DNA of 64,000 nt from Phascolomyces articulosus (Eukaryota > Mucoromycota > Mucoromycetes > Mucorales > Lichtheimiaceae): contig JAIXMP010000012.1 of NCBI GenBank assembly GCA_025677815.1, forward strand, positions 744,001 to 808,000, given 5' to 3'. The position numbers were made by a program, and so were the translations under genes. Shown here one piece after another: positions 37,729 through 49,362 of the stretch (positions are counted from its first letter, which is position 1; each line of letters begins with the position of its first letter). Under the pieces are notes generated by a model. It saw only the letters and a program-made list of their open reading frames with translations, made no database searches and had not been told where the DNA came from.

Positions 37729-38946
37729 ATGAGTAACAATTCAGACGGAACCGATCTAAAATCACCAGAACCTTATGATTCTAGTACCAGTAATTCTGCA
37801 AGTCAACGACGTAAAGGTGGTGTCATTGATAGCCGACGAGCAGAACAAAATCGTGCAGCACAACGTGCTTTTCGTCAACGAAAAGAACGTTATGTCAAGG
37901 AGTTAGAAACTAAAGTACGAGATATGCAAGGGTTACAGGAACGAGTGGATAAATTAGAAGAAGAAAATGAACGATTACGACAACGGATTTGGGAATTAGA
38001 ACATCGTCCTTCTGTACCAACATCTTCTTCTCCACCACCTCCCTCTAATCATCATACGACTTCTACTAGTTCTACAACAACAGGAGCAGCAAATAATCAT
38101 CATCATCACCATCAACATCACCATCATACAACTACATCTAGCATGGATACAACACCTGTATCTTCTACATCACCCACCAATAATCAGCATAGTCCAAGTA
38201 CAAGTAGTGCTTGGTCAAGAACTACTCCTCATCATCCTCAACCTCGTCATCCTCATGAATCACCTTCCTCGCCTTCTACTTCTTCCTCTTCTTCACCACC
38301 ACCACAGCAACATCCATCATTACCTCCCACTTCTACATTACAACCACCCCCGTCACATCATTTGAGTCATCATCATCATTCACAACAAAGACGACCTTCA
38401 CCACCATCATTAACGACATCACCACCTCCCATGTCAACACCTCCTTCTGCCAATACCAATAGTAATAACAATAATAATAGTAGTAGTAATACAAGAGCTT
38501 CACCATTGACATCACATAGTACATCAAGATATCGCCATCATCCCTATTCTTCACCACCTACATTACCACCTCCTTCATCCAGTATTAGGACATCATTACC
38601 ATTAAGGTTATCAAATGAACGACCTACTTCAAAATCTTATCTGCATGAAGATTCTTCTCCCTCTTCTCACCATCATCATCATCGCCATCATTCTTCTTCT
38701 CATCCTACGAGTCATAGTCATCATTCAGGACCACCCCCACCTCCTCAGTTACCTGGAGCAGAACAAGGTCGCGTTCTAGATGATTTGATTAGTATTCTTC
38801 GTTCTCGTCATCGTCCACCAATTCCAACCCATCTTGATGCTAATAGTACACAATCTTCTACTTCTACTACATCTCCTCCTCCTCCACCTACCCCACCTCC
38901 TTCTTCTACTGTAGATTCTCGAAAAATTGAAACTTCAATTCATTAA
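37729..38946 (+). CDS. Yap/Pap1-type bZIP transcription factor lacking cysteines
   Basis: One uninterrupted exon of 405 residues. The basic region RRAEQNRAAQRAFRQRKERY (residues 36-55) has the Q-x-x-x-F-R signature of fungal AP-1 (Yap/Pap1) factors, which bind TTAC/GTAA-type half sites. It runs into a leucine zipper at 58-90 (VRDMQGLQERVDKLEEENER). The rest is low-complexity Ser, Pro, His and Gln, apart from a small predicted helix near the C-terminus (GRVLDDLISILRSRHRP). The protein has no cysteine at all, so it lacks the redox-sensing cysteine domains of Yap1/Pap1 and is unlikely to be their oxidant sensor. The ATG at 37729 is the first in frame and follows a CT- and A-rich leader. Confidence 0.88.
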   Translation: MSNNSDGTDLKSPEPYDSSTSNSASQRRKGGVIDSRRAEQNRAAQRAFRQRKERYVKELETKVRDMQGLQERVDKLEEENERLRQRIWELEHRPSVPTSSSPPPPSNHHTTSTSSTTTGAANNHHHHHQHHHHTTTSSMDTTPVSSTSPTNNQHSPSTSSAWSRTTPHHPQPRHPHESPSSPSTSSSSSPPPQQHPSLPPTSTLQPPPSHHLSHHHHSQQRRPSPPSLTTSPPPMSTPPSANTNSNNNNNSSSNTRASPLTSHSTSRYRHHPYSSPPTLPPPSSSIRTSLPLRLSNERPTSKSYLHEDSSPSSHHHHHRHHSSSHPTSHSHHSGPPPPPQLPGAEQGRVLDDLISILRSRHRPPIPTHLDANSTQSSTSTTSPPPPPTPPPSSTVDSRKIETSIH

Positions 38947-39194
38947 AAAAAAAGCTTTATACTTTCTATATATATTACAAAATGTTTTTATTTTATTTTT
39001 TTAAAAAAAAAGTGTGTGTAGGTGTATAAAAAAGAACTTTTTTTGGACAGGTTTCATATTTTATGTGATAAAACAAAAAAGACAATATATAAATATATAT
39101 TTCAATATGTAAAAAAATGATGTGGAAATGAATGGGTTGTATGTGTGTATGTTTGTTCGTTAGATGATGTGTTTTTTTATTATAATTATCTTTT

Positions 39195-40125
39195 TTACAA
39201 GTGCTTTTGTACGAATTCACGAGCAGTTGAGAAGCCCTGTAAGAAATAATAAAAAGAAAATGAGTTTCCATATCATATCAATTCTTGTGAGTAATAAAGA
39301 AAAAAATATATATATTGACAAGAGTCCCCCTTTTTTTGTTATACCTTATCGTGATAAATAGCACCTACGACAGCTCTATAAGCATCTGCCTTGACTTTAG
39401 TGGTAGCTCCATCTCTCTATAACATAGAAAAAAGAGAGACATCATCAATGAAAGTTGGGTTAATTGACATGGGTTTATAATAAGATTGGTCTAATCTATC
39501 TTGATTACATTTATGAATATCTAGGGCGAACCATTTCTCCATAGTCAACAGACTAGGGTGTGGCTCTTCCTCCCTCCCTTTCCACCCCTTCCCATCAATA
39601 TTTATATAATCTTTTTTTTTTTTAAATGTTAGGACCCTTACCAAATCATATTGTAATCCAGGTTCTAAGTTCAAAGTATCAAATACACTCGCCAATTGAA
39701 TTTGATTGGTATGTTCACCCACTTGTTGAGCAATATCTTCGGCGTTATTTTGAAAAGCCTTTTCAGTAGCAAACAAACTAATCACTCGTCCACCCAAAGC
39801 TGTCAAACGTTCATTGGTAGGAATACTACCATGTTTGAATGATTTATGAGTTAAAGCACGTTGTAAAATATCGGGGGTGATAAAAGAAACGCCTAATCGT
39901 TGACTGACGGATTCTGCACTGAATTCGGGTGATGCTTTTTTTTCAACGCGAGTAATCGCTGAACTATGAAATGACTGTCGTCCTGGTTTAGGGTGATAGT
40001 AGTTGTTTATGTTTGATAAGAATGAGTCATTTTTTTTCCAAGAAAATAGTATAATAACCCAATGTCATGTATATCATGGTGAATATATATATATATGTAT
40101 ATATACCTATTATTGTTCTTAACAT
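39195..40125 (-). CDS. MRPL15: Mitochondrial large-subunit ribosomal protein mL57 (Mrpl15-like, RNase III fold)
   Basis: Four exons (40125-40107, 39982-39642, 39416-39345, 39236-39195), 157 residues, phases consistent. The 19-nt first exon gives MLRTII and splices to GRQSFHSSAITRVEKK, a basic Ser/Arg-rich mitochondrial targeting sequence. The core resembles an RNase III domain: GVSFITPDILQRALTHKSFK, then NERLTALGGRVISLFATEKA, and a C-terminal KADAYRAVVGAIYHDKG. In active RNase III the signature is ERLEFLGDAVL; here the acidic catalytic positions are replaced (TALGG), as expected for a structural ribosomal protein. It is shorter than yeast Mrpl15 (about 250 residues). It shares a 381-bp region with the divergent C2H2 gene. 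Confidence 0.75.
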
Positions 40126-40506
40126 GTTTATTATTATTATGGATATAACAAGTCCAAACAGCTGAGTGAAACCTTTCAAACAAATTAGAAATAACGTCAC
40201 AACAACAACAATAATTTTTTGTGTGGGTTGAGAGGCTGTGTTCAAGAGAGGATCATGGCTGTTTTGTACATCCCCCCATTATTTGACTAATTTTATTGGT
40301 CTTTACCAAACCTTTTCTGTGTACACACACATACTCACACTCATTATACTCTTTTTCTTTTCTTTCTCACATCTCTCTTTCTCTCTCTACTTTCAAAAAA
40401 AAAAAGCGGAACCCTTTTTTTTCTTCCTTCTTCTTTTTTTCCCTTTTTCTCCTTTTCCCTCTTCTTCTTCCTCTTCAAATTCTGTTTTTATAGTTTTTTT
40501 AAAAAA
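40126..40506. promoter_or_regulatory. Shared divergent promoter, mL57 and C2H2 factor
   Basis: 381 bp lie between the two start codons. The half next to the C2H2 gene is a long CT-rich tract (about 40330-40500), typical of a fungal core promoter and leader. Confidence 0.5.
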
Positions 40507-42335
40507 ATGCAACATGATGACCCACAAGGATATTCAAAAGATTCCCCATTATCTGTGATTGATTCATCTGGAAGACAAATAAGTTTATTAAATGATGGAG
40601 CAGCAGCAGCAGCTGCTGCTGTTGCTGCAACACAATCATCCTCATCCACACCTTCTTCCAGTAACAGACAGTTATACACCCCACAATCGATGGATTATGA
40701 ACCTACTCCTCCTGCCAGGGATAATACGCACCATTCTCATCATCCTCATTCACAACCACCACAACTTTATACATATAATAATACAACCTCTCCTTCTACT
40801 TCTTATTCACCTTCTTCTTCAAGTTCTTCTTCGTTGGACGAAAATAGTAATCGCGATACCAATGGCATGGACCATGTCTCTTCCTCGACAACGACATCAT
40901 GGAATCCTTCTTCTCATCAATCACAACAACAACAACCTTCTCCATTTTCTCAATCGCATGTACAATCCCCATCTCAACCATCACCTCAAGCACCACAACA
41001 GCCAACACCTTCACAACAGCAACCACAACAAAAACCAACGAATGGTCGTCGTAAATATCATTGTACTGAACCAGGTTGTAATAAAAGTTTTACAACAAGG
41101 TAATGTAATAGGAGAAAGGGAACATAAAAAGAACAAGATATAAATAAATAAATAAATAAAAAAGGGTCTATTTATTTTTAAAAAGGGTGTGTGTGGAGAG
41201 AGAGAGGCGGAAAATCCGTTGTCTAATTTTTTTTTTCATATCTATTATTAGTGGTCATCTTGCTCGACATAATCGTATTCATACAGGAGAAAAGAACTTT
41301 CCATGTCTATTCCCAGGCTGTCAATCACGATTTTCTCGACAAGACAATATGATGCAACATTATCGAACACACATGTCACCCAAATCCAGACGATCACAAC
41401 GAAATAAAGCAGCTGTAGTGCAAGCAGCAGAAGAAGCTCGACCTCGACCTCGTTTACATGCACATCATCGTATTAGATCTGATCCATTTGGTGTGGAGCC
41501 CCCATTAACCATTGATCAACATTTAAATAATTATCATCAATCTTTATTATCACCTTCTGCAAGAACAGAACGATTTTCTCCTACACGATATACTCAACAA
41601 CGTCAACAACAACAACAACAGGAAGAACGTCGATCGACGCCATTATCTACTTCTTCTACTTCAACAAGTACAAATAATACAACCGGGAGTTCGAGTTCTG
41701 GTTCTACACCGAGTACAACAGCGACAACCACTACGACTAATGCATCACAACAACAACATACAACTACAACGACATCTACAACAATACCGAGAAGTCCATT
41801 AAGTCAACAACATCATCCTATCGCCAGTAATCATCATCATTCTATTAATAATACGTCTTCTATTCAACCCATTAATCATATCGCCACTTCTTCATCACCT
41901 TCTTCCTCTTCCTCTACCCATCCTTCGAATGTAACACGAACAAGTTTGGGAAGTAGTAAACAACAACAAGATCCATCCTCTTCGTTAACACCTTCTTCAC
42001 TATCGTCACCATCACAACAACAACAAACAATAGCTGTGTTTTATCAGCATCGACCATTGACCCTGTTATCGAGTGCGGAGAATCCTGCCGGTCAGGGTCC
42101 GCCTTTCCCTTTTACACTATTACATCCTCCCATCAAGGATTTTGATCAGGAACCTCATCCTATTAATTCCGCGGTTCGTCAGAATGAATCACAAAGTAAA
42201 GGTGGTCATGGTAATAGTAGTGATAAAGGACCCGGAGGATCTTCTAATACAGATAGTAATAATAATAACAATAATAATAATAGTGGTGGTAGTGGGTTAC
42301 TTCAATTAGCTCATGTTGTGAGCACGTTTGGTTAA
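40507..42335 (+). CDS. C2H2 zinc-finger transcription factor, Nrg1/2-like
   Basis: Two exons (40507-41099, 41252-42335), 558 residues. The 152-nt intron falls inside finger 1. Finger 1 is C-X4-C-X12-H-X3-H (YHCTEPGCNKSFTT, then SGHLARHNRIH); finger 2 is FPCLFPGCQSRFSRQDNMMQ followed by HYRTH. The linker HTGEKNF and the fingers closely resemble those of Nrg1/Nrg2, which repress glucose-, stress- and filamentation-related genes through CCCT/AGGGG-type sites; this match is from memory of the family. Fingers sit mid-protein (about 184-238), flanked by long Ser/Thr/Gln/Pro/Asn low-complexity regions with an Ala run near residue 35. Target genes cannot be deduced. Confidence 0.87.
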
Positions 42336-43586
42336 TCATTATCCTCATCTCAGTCCAATTCTTTTCTTTTCTTTTTTTTTTCTAATTATATATATATATC
42401 TTTTTTCCTAATTTGCTTCTTTATACATCTCATATACACACTCTCACTTATATACAGACACTCACACACATACTTTTTTTTTACTTATTATTATTTTTTT
42501 GTTGTTGTTTTATTATTAAAGTTTTTTACTTTTTCTTTTATTTCTTTTGAATAATTATTTTTGCCGAACCGCGGGTTAAGTAAGATAGATTATGATTACA
42601 TAAGTTCCGAATCCGACTATAAACTCCTCTAAAGAGAGAGAGATTTGTAACCCGAACAAAATCCGCGTGTTTATTTGGGAAGGGTGGGGGAAAAAAAAAA
42701 AGAAAGGGTGACCCGACCGAAATTTATTTGGACTCACTCTCTTTTTTTTTTGTGAATGGGTGATCCCTCCAAAGAAAAAGGAAGAAATGAAGATTAAAAT
42801 GATGACGTGCATTGAGTTTTCCAAGTGGCTACGTTTTATCTTCTCCCTTTCTTATGAAACAAGGCTATAATTTTTTTTATCAAATAAAAAAAAAGATTCT
42901 CAGTTTTATTTTTGATTGTTTCAGGACCCTTTCAAGGGTTTTCTTTTATTCATCGTTCATCAGGGCCCTCTATAATCCAAAGTTATGTTACGCTTATCAA
43001 ATCTCCCCCCACCATCCACTCCAACCGTTGTTTCAATTGGGGAAATATATATTATTCCAAACTAAAATTAAAAATTATACACACAAGTTTTTTTTTATCT
43101 ATTCACCAGTGAAAACAAGTGTTTCAGTCCCTGTTATTCATCCAATTGCTAAGGGTCATCTTTTCTAGTAAATAAACAAAAATGTACTCTTGGATGCATT
43201 AGACCACTTACTATGAGTGAAAGAATGCAGCTGATATATATATATATATATTTGAGTATGTACTTGATTAAAAATAGAGTCATCATATGAAAAAGGAACC
43301 AGGATTACAACAAAATTAATTAATCAATAATAATGTAACCATAATAACTCAATTATTTTAAATTATACTATTTAGTGGCACTTTTATATTTAGAAATTAA
43401 AAAGAACCAAAACGTTTTACTACAGGTATATAAAATAATAAGAAGGTATAGTCGTATTGTATATTCAGTTATAGCTATAATATATTTGCATCTGTAATAC
43501 ACACAATGTAACTAATTATAAAGTTTATCAACTATTTTATACAAGCTCATATAGGAAGGACTAATTTGGGTAGAACTGATATATAA
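42336..43586. other. Intergenic between C2H2 gene and F-box pseudogene
   Basis: About 1.25 kb of AT-rich and CT/GA-rich DNA. The frame at 42812-43168 has no domain and is not called. A TA microsatellite lies near 43235-43252. Confidence 0.5.
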
Positions 43587-45828
43587 TTATAGAATAATAC
43601 TTCTCCTGATCAGTATGATAATATATAATTCTGTCTGTTTATGCTTTGTATATTGGCGCAAGACGTCATTTTCAGTAATCAATGTACAACCATCAATGGA
43701 AATATACTTGAGATAAACTGCTTTTTGGATCAGGAGAATGATGGAAGAATGTGTTATATAACCAAGCACATTGAGTTGAATATAAGTAATATTTTGTCGC
43801 AGAGATCCAGTCAGTAAGATAATGTGTTTATCAAAGCAGGCTACTAGATTACCCAAGATATACAAGCGATACTTTTGTTGCTAAAAAAAATAATTGCAGC
43901 TCTTCACATGTAATTTCTGGCGAGTTGCTATAAATATCAATCAAAACCAGTGTTTTTATATCAGATAATGCCTCCCAACATCTTATCGCTGAGTAGGCAC
44001 AGATTGTCTTGATATGGTGTTGCGGCAGTAGTCATCAAAAGATAATGCTGAAATAATCATATCAAGGCTCTCTCATGTTCATCCACATAAGCGTGGTGTT
44101 CTTTATGATGATACAAGTGCGGAAGTCCCAGTGTTTGTGATGGTCATTCTAATTCAATCAAACCATCAACCAATATTGCTAGATTTTCACAATCTCCCAC
44201 CTCAAATGTGGTCGGAGAAGAACAAGTAGGGATGCACTGCAATAGTGGGTGCTGGGTCGGGGGTGAGCTCCAGGAATTGAAAACTTCAAATTCTCTGAGA
44301 TTGGGGTAGTTGTATATTGTTAGTCAGTATATCATTCGTTTCTCTCATGGGGAAATTGTTGCCGCTGATACCAATCTCGTTCAATGTTGCTGCATTTTTG
44401 TTTATCAAGGACAAAGCTCGATAATTTAGATTAGGGTTGTCATTAATATAGCAAAAATGAGATACATAAAATGCACGTAATCCATGGCTCTCAGCTGTAT
44501 TGTAGTTGTTGATATCTTTTAGCTTCATCATAACTAAGTATCTGAAGGTAGGGGCAATGCATATCCACAAGATCCGTAAAATCTTCCATGCAGTTCCATA
44601 ACATCAGACGCTGTAATCGATGGGAACATTTTAACAATGGCTCCATTATATCCCTTGTAGTTTGATGAAGGTATAGTTCCAGTTCCATCAGAGGGTACTG
44701 TTGTTGCGAATCAGCCAATGCTTCTAAATTGTCATTAATATCATCTGATTTCCAATTCTTCAATATATATATCAATTGTATAAGGTTTGCATAGGTAACA
44801 AGCAAACTCATCAGCTTGATGGTAATGTTGGATGAAGTTATCGTCACCGATGGGATCTTCAATTTCAATCTAGTCAAGTTGTTTCCTATTCGCTGGATGG
44901 TATTTGAAAGCAATGGTATGTTCCACTCAAGCACGCTCGAGATTCCTGCTACATATTAAAGTCAATAACCGGATACGTTAAATGAGAAACAGTATCCATG
45001 TACAGTAATTTAAAATTAATCAAAATAAGGCAGAATGTTTGTTACCTATCATTTCAAAAGATCTCGTATTAATAAAATATCTATTATTTATTACTTTGAT
45101 GAATCTAGTATAGATGCTATTGTTCATCATAGCCAGAGTGAGGTGGTGGTCATTTGCAGCAATCCAAGATATTATCTTTGATATTTCTTCTTCAACATTC
45201 AAATCATTATCATTCATCTCCAAATTAGACCACGTTACTGCACATGTCAATATCGTTGCACGCCATGTTTTTGAGACAGTCAAACAGAATACTTTGGAGG
45301 TTTCGTCCAGCTCAGCGAAAATGCAATCGGATAGCTCGGTTGGTAAAATGGACACAAAGTCAATCCGTTTGTCATTAAGTTCCATAACGATGTCTTTTCT
45401 TTTACAAACTCTTGTTGATAATGTTGTTGCCAGAGAAAGTTGTTGTCATTGTTCGAAAAAGTGACGTTTTGTAGCGCTGTTTCGTATGTTTTGATGGCTG
45501 CCTTCTGCTTGCCTTGCATAGAATAAAGGCGTCTCAAGTGAGAATAACCTGTTCGTAAATCGGGTGCGATGGTAATCATTTCCTTTGCATCACGTATGGC
45601 TCCTTCATGTTGACATTGCTTGTAATGACCGTATATACGATGATCAAGTGTGGTAAATAAAAGTGAACGCTTTATGTGGTTAATGGTGGCAGACGTGGAT
45701 TCAACGACGCGTTTATAATCACGATTGTTTAGTTCATGGCAAACTTTAGCGAAAGAAGCGATGACTCGATCCACATTAAGCTGGTGTACTGGGGATAAAT
45801 TTGTTGATGGGCAAGTGATGCACGTAAT
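43587..45828 (-). pseudogene. Decayed TPR/F-box/LRR copy 2
   Basis: Homologous along its length to the intact gene at 22014-24261. Breaks seen: the ATG start is ATT at 45828-45826; one A is lost from the run in the FVKRKD codons near 45402, shifting frame before the F-box; another shift follows the segment ILSY near 44530; and LRR coding from about 43870 to 44280 is scrambled. The intron donor (ATAG followed by GTAACAAA, near 45043) is kept, so this was a DNA-level copy and not a retrocopy. Homology extends into the 5' leader. TPR, F-box and end segment (NLVACFDKHIILL) are still readable. A short protein from a downstream ATG cannot be excluded. Confidence 0.85.
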
Positions 45829-47329
45829 TGCTGAGGCAAGTTAATATATATAAAAAGTACGTGACCACAAGAAGCTCACTTTTATTGTTGGTCAAAAAAT
45901 AATTGTTTTAAGGGTCAGAATATCTCATATCCGTGCTCCAGCTAAATTTATAAATTATATTACTCAGTTCCCAAGACACATTATATAAATATGATATAGT
46001 TATATCGAAAGAGCAAAACATCAAGCTAAGTATTTATTATAAAGTAAGAGACTATAATTACAATTATATAATAACTATATAGCAATAAAAAAGATGTTAT
46101 GTTGAATATATTAGTAAGCATTTCCTATCCGCAATACGTACATTATCTTTTCTTCTTATTATAATCACCTCTTCTTTGTAATATGAATATTAATATGATA
46201 TGTATGTAAAAGATTTGTATAATGGTTCAGAGGACAACAATGTACCTATATTAAAATAAATATAAAAGTTTTAGTATATAAATTATCGATATTACAATAT
46301 CTTATCCTTCTTTCTAATAGAAAAATCAACCATACCTTGACCTTTTTTTGTATGTATAGAATGAGCAGCTTCTCGTATAAATGAATAGAAATGAAACAGG
46401 TCAGGTGTGTATCTTTATTAAAAGTAGATGACGAAGCCCTCGTTACCCATAGTCTTCGAATCTTTCAGGTCGCCAAGTCATCATCTGCTCTTAATAAAGC
46501 GTACCACTCGGCCCGAGTCATTTCTACTCACAAATACACTGTCATTTTTTTTGTTCCATTTCATCTATATAGATACGATACAATTGTATTAAAAAATAAC
46601 TTCCAACTTTTCCATGGTTATTGGGTTATGAAAAAGAAAAATATAAACTTACTATAGAGATGGGTTTTTTTTGTTGTGTGATAAGTATATGCATGGTAAG
46701 GTTCCATTTTCGCATATTTTTTTTGAATTCTTTTGCCATTTCTATAATAAATACAACGTACATAAACTAGAATAACAAACAGTTAGCATTTGACAATTGC
46801 AAATCGTCCATAATAATACTAGTTGTTATATTTACCGGATCAAGAGTTTTGTAGTTTGCTTCTTGGTGTTTTGCTCTTTCTTTCTTTCTTTTTTTTTTTT
46901 TTGCTATAAAAAATATGTTATTTGTACACGGATGATGTTTTTGTTTTGTTTTTGTATCTGTTATATTTTTTTTTTTGTTATACCCTTTTTTTTGGAGTGT
47001 TGTTGTTGTGTTCTTGACAGTCAACCCCTCGCGTTTTGTTTATTTGCGGCTGTTGTTATTGTGGTTGTGTTCATTACTCCAAAAAATATATTGCTTTTGT
47101 AGCAATTATATTTGTACATCCATATGTATATATAAATATATGTATCAATATAGGCTCATGTCTTTGCGTGTTTTGAACTGTTGAAAATAATTCCATTTTT
47201 TTCTTTGACAAATGGTGAAGTTGATCAAGTTGGTTTTTTTTGCTGAACAAAGGCGAGTGATGGGGTTGACTGTTTTTTTTTCTCTCCTCGTTTCTCTCTC
47301 TCTCTCAACCTCATTCTTTCGTTGTGTAC
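45829..47329. other. Intergenic; degenerate open island at 46391-46560
   Basis: Mostly AT-rich. The stretch 46430-46530 is less AT-rich and open on both strands (plus frame VDDEALVTHSLRIFQVAKSS; minus frame MTRAEWYALLRADDDLA). This looks like a worn fragment of a repeated element, but I cannot name it. 46870-47100 is T-rich low-complexity DNA. Confidence 0.35.
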
Positions 47330-47745
47330 TGGAATCCGCACTGAGCGGAAAAGGTGTATTTACTCGGCTAGCCTGGAAAATCTCTGGGTCAAATAGACAT
47401 ACTTTGGCTTCAGGAACAACTACTCTAGTGAGAAACAAGATAAGAGATTTGAAGAAAGACTTGACATAGCCCTTGCTCGCCGTACTATAGCGAAAGAAAG
47501 AGATACAGAGAGAGTATGGATTGTACACTTTCAACTTTTGGATTCTGCCGTGAAGAATGATGCTAGTGGAGAGTTCTTGTGATGCAAGTAGTTGATGGGA
47601 ACGAGGTAAAATGAAGTGCATTTGCGACTGAGATACATTTTTTTCCCTTTCTCTTTGTGCTAGCATATGCCAATCGATAATAAAAGCATATTACAATAGC
47701 CAAAGACCAAGTACCTCTTGGAATGTATATAAATAACAAAAGACA
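47330..47745 (-). repeat. Inverted-repeat arm A
   Basis: The minus strand of this block aligns with the plus strand of 48020-48445 over about 400 bp (for example TTGAAAGTGTACAATCCATA against TTGAAAGTGCACAACCCATA). Indels of 5 and 2 nt between the arms do not preserve a shared reading frame, although arm A holds a 173-codon minus frame (ATG at 47666, stop near 47145). Arm edges are approximate. Confidence 0.7.
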
Positions 47746-47819
47746 TTGGACCAATTCTTGTAACTGGCCGTCCATCATCCGTTGGTCTTGCTGAATCTAA
47801 TACAATGATAACAGTTTTC

Positions 47820-47841
47820 CATTTTCTCAATTGAGAAAATG
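47820..47841. repeat. Perfect 22-bp palindrome
   Basis: CATTTTCTCAA followed by its exact reverse complement TTGAGAAAATG. It sits between the two inverted arms, not at the exact midpoint. Confidence 0.9.
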
Positions 47842-48019
47842 AGAAATTGTTATCATCATTGCGAGAAGTAAAAAGTATATATAATATTAAGTAACAGCTA
47901 TCATTTTTAACCGGGACTTTCACATTACGATTGTATAATTGTCTTCTTTGAGTAAAATAAAAACTTACCTCAAATTTTTAGCTTTGATCCACTTGCTTCC
48001 ACGCGAAGAAGAAAATGGA

Positions 48020-48445
48020 AAATACCTCTTGTTATTCATACACACCCAAAAGGGACTTTATCCTTGACTATTGTGATATGCTCCTATTACCAATTGGCAT
48101 ATACAAGCACAAAGAGAAAGAGAAAAAAATGTACCTCAGCCGCAAATGCACTTCATTATACCCCTAATTATTCCCACCAACTACTTACACCACAAGAACT
48201 CGCCACTAGCACCACCCTTCACGACAGAATCCAAAAGTTGAAAGTGCACAACCCATACTCTCTCTGCATCTCTCCATTTGACTATAGCATGGAGAACAAG
48301 AAACCATACCAAGTCGATCCCCAAATCACTTATCTTGCTTTTCACTGAAGAAGTTGAACCATCCCCCAAAGCATGCCTACCGGACCCAAACAAGCGCGAC
48401 CTGAAGACGCCAAAAAGGCCCGCTTCTCTGATCCAGTCCTGTTAT
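48020..48445 (+). repeat. Inverted-repeat arm B
   Basis: Partner of arm A at 47330-47745. It holds a 94-codon frame (48064-48348) that shares the string IQKLKV-NPYSLCIS with arm A, but it loses frame on both sides through small indels. The ATG of arm A is ATA here. Best read as an old inverted duplication or fold-back element relic. Confidence 0.7.
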
Positions 48446-48880
48446 TATTTTTTAGATTAATAAAAAAATCATTATAAAGAAAAAGAAAAGGAATATACAA
48501 CAAAATAATAAAATCAGGTTACATACCAGCTGGCACGATGGCCAGCGACTATGCTGAAAAAGCAGCCGAGCAAAACTTCAAAACTTGAGGATTCTGGCCA
48601 AAAAACCTATACATTAAATAAATTAAAGGCATAGCATATTATTAATATAATGATTGAGAATATATCATAACAGTTGGTAATAAGAACAACTTACCACCAA
48701 TGGCACAACGGCCATGCTTGTAGCCGGGAGGGCAGCAAAACAAAAAAGAACAAAAAAATCAAATAAAAATCAAACTATAAACATTTGTAACCAAAGAAAT
48801 ATTAGTAAATCTGCTGTTACATAATAATGTTTATTGTAAAGACATGTAAATAATGTTGTCGTTGCTTACCTCTATGTAAT

Positions 48881-48952
48881 GGTATAAAAAAAGGTATAAA
48901 AAAAGGTATAAAAAAAGGTATAGAAAAGGGTATAAGAAAAGGTATAAGAATA
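48881..48952. repeat. Tandem 12-bp repeat, six units
   Basis: Six consecutive units of GGTATAAAAAAA and close variants (the last three vary as GGTATAGAAAAG, GGTATAAGAAAA, GGTATAAGAATA), each holding a TATA-like core. Confidence 0.9.
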
Positions 48953-49067
48953 AGCCCTATAGATTGAATAGGATTATATTAGTTTTCATATCATAAGGTA
49001 TTTTAATAAGAACCAACGTAATTAAAAAGGTATATCCAGTATGCCACTTACCAATAATTATATATAA

Positions 49068-49135
49068 TAAAAAGAAAAAGAAAAAGAAAAGAAAAAGAAA
49101 AAGAAAAGAAAGAAAGAAAGAAAAGAAGGAAGGTG
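49068..49135. repeat. AAAAAG-type purine microsatellite
   Basis: An imperfect run of A3-5G units. Confidence 0.85.
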
Positions 49136-49362
49136 GTATTTTTTTTTGAGTTTTGGTTTTTTCGTTGCTTCTTTACTGCATTTTGCTGCCATATTTTTGA
49201 AAGAGGTTTTTTTTGTGCTGATTATAACATTTTTTTTTGGTGGTTTTTTTTTGGTTTTTCTTTTTTTTGGTAAGAGAAAGAAATTCTAAAACATAAAAAA
49301 ATGTCGTGATTAGCCAAGAATTATTAATAGTAACAATTCAACTATTTTTTTTCATGCAGCTG

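Larger units (their letters stand above)
48446..49362. other. Low-complexity stretch with two exon-like patches
   Basis: Two GC-richer patches, about 48525-48580 and 48700-48750, resemble each other and on the minus strand each ends at a GT splice-donor-like site (GTATG, GTAAG). One frame of the second reads FCCPPGYKHGRCAIGG; the same frame of the first contains a stop. The rest is simple repeats. Confidence 0.4.

Noticed and set aside
38333..38557. Antisense frame within the bZIP gene
   Set aside because: Arises from the Ser/His/Asn repeat codons of the sense gene read backwards.
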